From assembly GCA_002011415.1 (NCBI GenBank), contig MTNI01000050.1, positions 290 through 7,953 on the forward strand: a stretch of DNA of 7,664 bases. Direction: 5' to 3'. Source of the stretch: Candidatus Acetothermia bacterium JdFR-47 (GTDB lineage Bacteria; Bipolaricaulota; Bipolaricaulia; Bipolaricaulales; Bipolaricaulaceae). Below the pieces are notes generated by a model. That model was not told the origin of the DNA. It searched no databases and saw only the letters and a list, made by a program, of their open reading frames with translations. Made by a program: the position numbers and the translations under genes. Position 1 is the stretch's first letter, and each line of letters opens with the position of its first letter. Positions 5,657 to 7,664 of this stretch are shown in pieces.

Positions 5657-5983
5657 ATGCGCCTTGTGACGGGACAGGGGTTCTGGAGTCCGCTCGTCTG
5701 GCTGGCCCTAGCGGCCGGGGTAGCACTCCTTGCGTGGGCGTTTTGGTTCAGAGGGCGGCGTACCTACAAAGCCGGGACTGAGCAGGACATGCCGTTCCTC
5801 TCCGGGGAACAGGTCCCGGAGGGAGCCCACGTGGGAGGACAGCACTTGTACTGGGGGTTCGTGGAAGGACTGCGGCCATTTGTGGATAGAGTGCAGGCTT
5901 TCCACACCGGTTTCCTGGGCGATTACATGACCTGGCTTGTGGTGCTTCTGGCGGTGGCGCTTCTTGTCGTGATGCTCACTTAG
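5657..5983 (+). CDS. mbhI: Mbh subunit I, small membrane protein
   Basis: This 108-aa protein sits in the mbhI position between the MrpD-like and NuoB-like genes and has the size of archaeal MbhI (about 110 aa). It has one helix near each end (about 11-30 and 89-107). The polar middle contains MPFLSGEQVPEG (45-56), GGQHLYWGFVEGLRPF (60-75) and a likely amphipathic stretch leading to FLGDYMTW. In the known archaeal complex MbhI bridges the membrane antiporter and hydrogenase modules. ATG 5657 begins 1 nt after the mbhH stop, with a G-rich run upstream. The assignment rests on position, size, topology and the PFLSG motif. Confidence 0.85.
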   Translation: MRLVTGQGFWSPLVWLALAAGVALLAWAFWFRGRRTYKAGTEQDMPFLSGEQVPEGAHVGGQHLYWGFVEGLRPFVDRVQAFHTGFLGDYMTWLVVLLAVALLVVMLT

Positions 5984-5987
5984 GAGG
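5982..5987 (+). promoter_or_regulatory. Strong ribosome binding site of mbhJ
   Basis: AGGAGG overlaps the mbhI stop codon (TAG 5981-5983) and lies 6 nt before the mbhJ ATG. It is the only ribosome binding site in the operon not buried wholly inside the upstream gene. It marks the boundary between the antiporter genes and the soluble hydrogenase genes. Confidence 0.7.
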
Positions 5988-5993
5988 CAAGGG

Positions 5994-6428
5994 ATGAAGC
6001 TTTCCGCGTTCAAACGGGCGCTGTGGGTGTTCCACGTGCCGACCGGATCTTGCAACGGGTGTGACATCGAGATCGTGGCTGCCCTTACTCCTCGCTATGA
6101 CGTGGAGCGGTTCGGGATAAAGCTCGTGGGCTCCCCCCGACATGCCGACGTGCTCCTCGTCACCGGGGCGGTGACCCGGCCCATGGCCGAGCGCCTCCGC
6201 CGTATCTATGAGCAGACCCCGGACCCCAAGGCGGTGGTGGTCGTGGGCGGTTGCGGGACCACGAGCGGTGTGTTCTACGAGTCCTACAACATCGTGGGGC
6301 CGGTGGACGAGATCATCCCGGTGGACGTGTACGTGCCCGGCTGTCCCCCGCGTCCGGAAGCGATCATCGACGGGGTGGTGAAGGCCGTGGCCAAGCTGGA
6401 GCGGCTGGAGGCAGGGGAGGCCGTATGA
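5994..6428 (+). CDS. mbhJ: Mbh hydrogenase small subunit J (NuoB-like)
   Basis: This 144-aa protein is the electron-transfer subunit that carries the [4Fe-4S] cluster next to the NiFe site. Four cysteines are in the expected pattern: Cys20 and Cys23 (TGSCNGCDIE), Cys87 (VVGGCGTTSG) and Cys117 (VYVPGCPPRPEA). The motifs VERFGIKLVGSPRHADVLLV (37-56) and PGCPPRPEAI are typical of the NuoB/MbhJ family, and no Tat signal is present, unlike uptake-hydrogenase small subunits. The protein should sit on the cytoplasmic face of the complex. ATG 5994 is fixed by the family N-terminus and the AGGAGG site. The gap to mbhI is 10 nt and the stop overlaps mbhK by 4 nt. Confidence 0.95.
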   Translation: MKLSAFKRALWVFHVPTGSCNGCDIEIVAALTPRYDVERFGIKLVGSPRHADVLLVTGAVTRPMAERLRRIYEQTPDPKAVVVVGGCGTTSGVFYESYNIVGPVDEIIPVDVYVPGCPPRPEAIIDGVVKAVAKLERLEAGEAV

Positions 6429-6952
6429 GGGCGCATGAGGTTCTTTCCGCCCTTGAGGAAGCCCTGGGGGAGCGGCTTCGGGACCCGGAGATCCGCACCC
6501 GCACCGTGGGGGTGAAGGCCCCTCAGACGATCGAAGAGATCTGGGGGAAGATCGACCGAGATGCCCTCCTCGTCGCGGTCGAAACCCTGAAGAACTTGGG
6601 GCCGCTTCACATCTCCATCATCTCCGGGCGCGACTGCGGAGAGGAGATAGAACTCCTTTATCACTTCGCGGTGGGGTTCGGCACAGAGGGGGGGGAAGTG
6701 CTGGTCACGCTGCGGCTTTCGGTGCCCAAGTCTGACCCCGTGGTCCCGTCCCTGTGCGGAATCCTCCCCGGGGCCGAGACCACCGAGCGGGAGAAGATCG
6801 AGTTTTTGGGGGTCGAGTTCGAAGGGATCCCCAGCACCCAGCACGTGTTCCTGTTCGACGACCTTCCCGTCCACCCCTGGCGGAAGGACGAACCCGAGCT
6901 CCAGTCATTTGTCAAGCGAAAGGTGAGGTGGGAGGAGCGGGATGGAGAATAA
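6425..6952 (+). CDS. mbhK: Mbh subunit K (NuoC-like)
   Basis: This soluble 175-aa protein resembles NuoC (30-kDa subunit of complex I) and Mbh subunit K (about 173 aa in Pyrococcus). The conserved region is the C-terminal half: PGAETTEREKIEFLGVEFEG (115-134), then FDDLPVHPWRKDEP (144-157). The N-terminal half (1-60) is helical and not strongly conserved. It has no metal-binding motif; the two cysteines (71 and 111) are isolated. Its role is to hold the small and large subunits together on the cytoplasmic side. ATG 6425 overlaps the mbhJ stop (ATGA). The frame is open upstream to 6251 but that part is a shadow of mbhJ. The 3' end overlaps mbhL by 11 nt. Confidence 0.92.
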   Translation: MRAHEVLSALEEALGERLRDPEIRTRTVGVKAPQTIEEIWGKIDRDALLVAVETLKNLGPLHISIISGRDCGEEIELLYHFAVGFGTEGGEVLVTLRLSVPKSDPVVPSLCGILPGAETTEREKIEFLGVEFEGIPSTQHVFLFDDLPVHPWRKDEPELQSFVKRKVRWEERDGE

Positions 6953-7664
6953 GACGTTTGAGATCCCGATCGGTCCTGTCCACCCAGCTTTGAAGGAGCA
7001 GATCCGGTTCACCTTCCAGGTGGAGGGGGAGCGGATCGTAGGGGTGGACATCAAGCCCGGGTTTGCCCACCGGGGGATCGAATTCATGGGCATGCAGCGC
7101 AACCTGATTCAGGTGCTGTATCTGGCCGAGCGCATCTGCGGCATCTGCTCTATATCGCATCCTCTGGCGCTCGTGCAGGCGGTGGAGAACGCGGCCGGGA
7201 TCGAGGTCCCGCCCCGGGCCCAGTACATCCGGGTGATCGTAGGCGAGCTGGAGCGTATCCATTCACATCTCCTGTGGGCAGGGGTAGCGGCCCACGAGCT
7301 GGGCTTTGATACCCTCCTTCACCTCACCTGGAAGGTGCGGGAGAAGGTAATGGACATCCTGGAGGAGCTCACCGGAAACCGGGTGAACTACGCCATCCCC
7401 ATCTACGGGGGCGTGCGCCGGGATATCTTGCCGGAGCAGTACCCCCGGGTGCAGGAGATGATCCGTTACTACCGAGGGCTGCTTGCCGAGCTCTCCGACC
7501 GGTTCCTGCGGGACGCCTCGGTGGAGGCCCGGACGCGGGACGTGGGGGTGCTTGAGCCGGACGAGGCTGAGGTCCTGTGCGCCGTGGGGCCTACCGCCCG
7601 GGCATCGGGCTTGAGGAAGGACGTGCGACAGGACTGGCCGTATCTCGTTTACGGTGACCTGGGG
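6942..7664 (+). CDS. mbhL: Mbh [NiFe] hydrogenase large subunit L (NuoD-like), N-terminal part
   Basis: This is the catalytic subunit that binds the NiFe(CN)2CO centre and makes H2 from protons. The window holds the first 241 residues; the gene runs off the right edge. The N-terminus has GPVHPALKEQ (11-20), with Glu19 near the expected proton-path glutamate, then KPGFAHRGIE (38-47) and the L1 metal motif RICGICS with Cys66 and Cys69. Next come HPLALVQAVE (73-82) and GELERIHSHLLWAG (101-114), typical of group 4 hydrogenases and NuoD. True NuoD lacks these cysteines, which rules out a complex I 49-kDa subunit. The C-terminal CxxC is not visible. Start ATG 6942 has GGAGG (6931-6935) 6 nt upstream and overlaps mbhK by 11 nt. 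HypA/HypB should supply its nickel. Confidence 0.95.
   Translation, partial: MENKTFEIPIGPVHPALKEQIRFTFQVEGERIVGVDIKPGFAHRGIEFMGMQRNLIQVLYLAERICGICSISHPLALVQAVENAAGIEVPPRAQYIRVIVGELERIHSHLLWAGVAAHELGFDTLLHLTWKVREKVMDILEELTGNRVNYAIPIYGGVRRDILPEQYPRVQEMIRYYRGLLAELSDRFLRDASVEARTRDVGVLEPDEAEVLCAVGPTARASGLRKDVRQDWPYLVYGDLG

Noticed and set aside
4117..7664. Respiratory complex I (nuo) or Mrp antiporter alone
   Set aside because: The large subunit keeps the RICGICS nickel motif absent from NuoD, the order is MrpE-F-G-B-C-D followed by NuoB/C/D-like genes, and hyp genes are adjacent.
1719..7664. Sulfane-sulfur reductase Mbs/Mbx instead of hydrogenase
   Set aside because: Adjacent hypA/hypB, the presence of mbhI and a single MrpD-like gene fit Mbh better. 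The deciding C-terminal CxxC of MbhL is outside the window, so this stays a minor possibility.

Overview
The window carries most of an operon for an energy-converting, Mrp-linked membrane-bound [NiFe] hydrogenase (Mbh type, group 4), divergent from a hydrogenase-maturation pair (hypB-hypA). A third gene, cut by the left edge, looks like an FrhB-type iron-sulfur flavoprotein. The DNA is GC-rich. Genes are packed with 4-nt stop/start overlaps and clear AGGAGG-type ribosome binding sites, and both putative promoters look bacterial (-35/-10). I therefore infer an anaerobic, probably fermentative and possibly thermophilic bacterium. A deep-branching lineage such as Bipolaricaulota (Acetothermia) is only a guess; the gene order is the one known best from Thermococcales archaea.

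Layout. Minus strand, reading leftward from the divergent promoter: hypB (919-1563), hypA (510-917), a 294-bp gap with several inverted repeats (216-509), then the N-terminal 71 codons of the FrhB-like gene (1-215). The divergent spacer (1564-1718) holds two outward-facing promoter candidates and a perfect 14-bp palindrome (1616-1629). Plus strand from 1719: mbhA (MrpE), mbhB (MrpF), mbhC (MrpG), mbhD (DUF4040 / part of MrpA), mbhE (C-terminal MrpA-like), mbhF (MrpB), mbhG (MrpC), mbhH (MrpD), mbhI, mbhJ (NuoB-like small subunit), mbhK (NuoC-like) and mbhL (NuoD-like catalytic subunit, cut by the right edge at residue 241). mbhM and mbhN would be expected just downstream.

How the genes work together. 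In characterised Mbh enzymes, reduced ferredoxin gives electrons through iron-sulfur clusters in MbhN and MbhJ to the NiFe site in MbhL. There protons become H2, and the energy drives Na+/H+ movement through the Mrp-like membrane module MbhA-I. HypA and HypB deliver nickel to the large subunit, so their divergent placement fits shared control with the hydrogenase. The L1 motif RICGICS in MbhL (Cys66, Cys69), the neighbouring hyp genes and the presence of mbhI favour a real hydrogenase over the related sulfur-reducing Mbs/Mbx complex. The second CxxC motif, which would settle it, lies outside the window.
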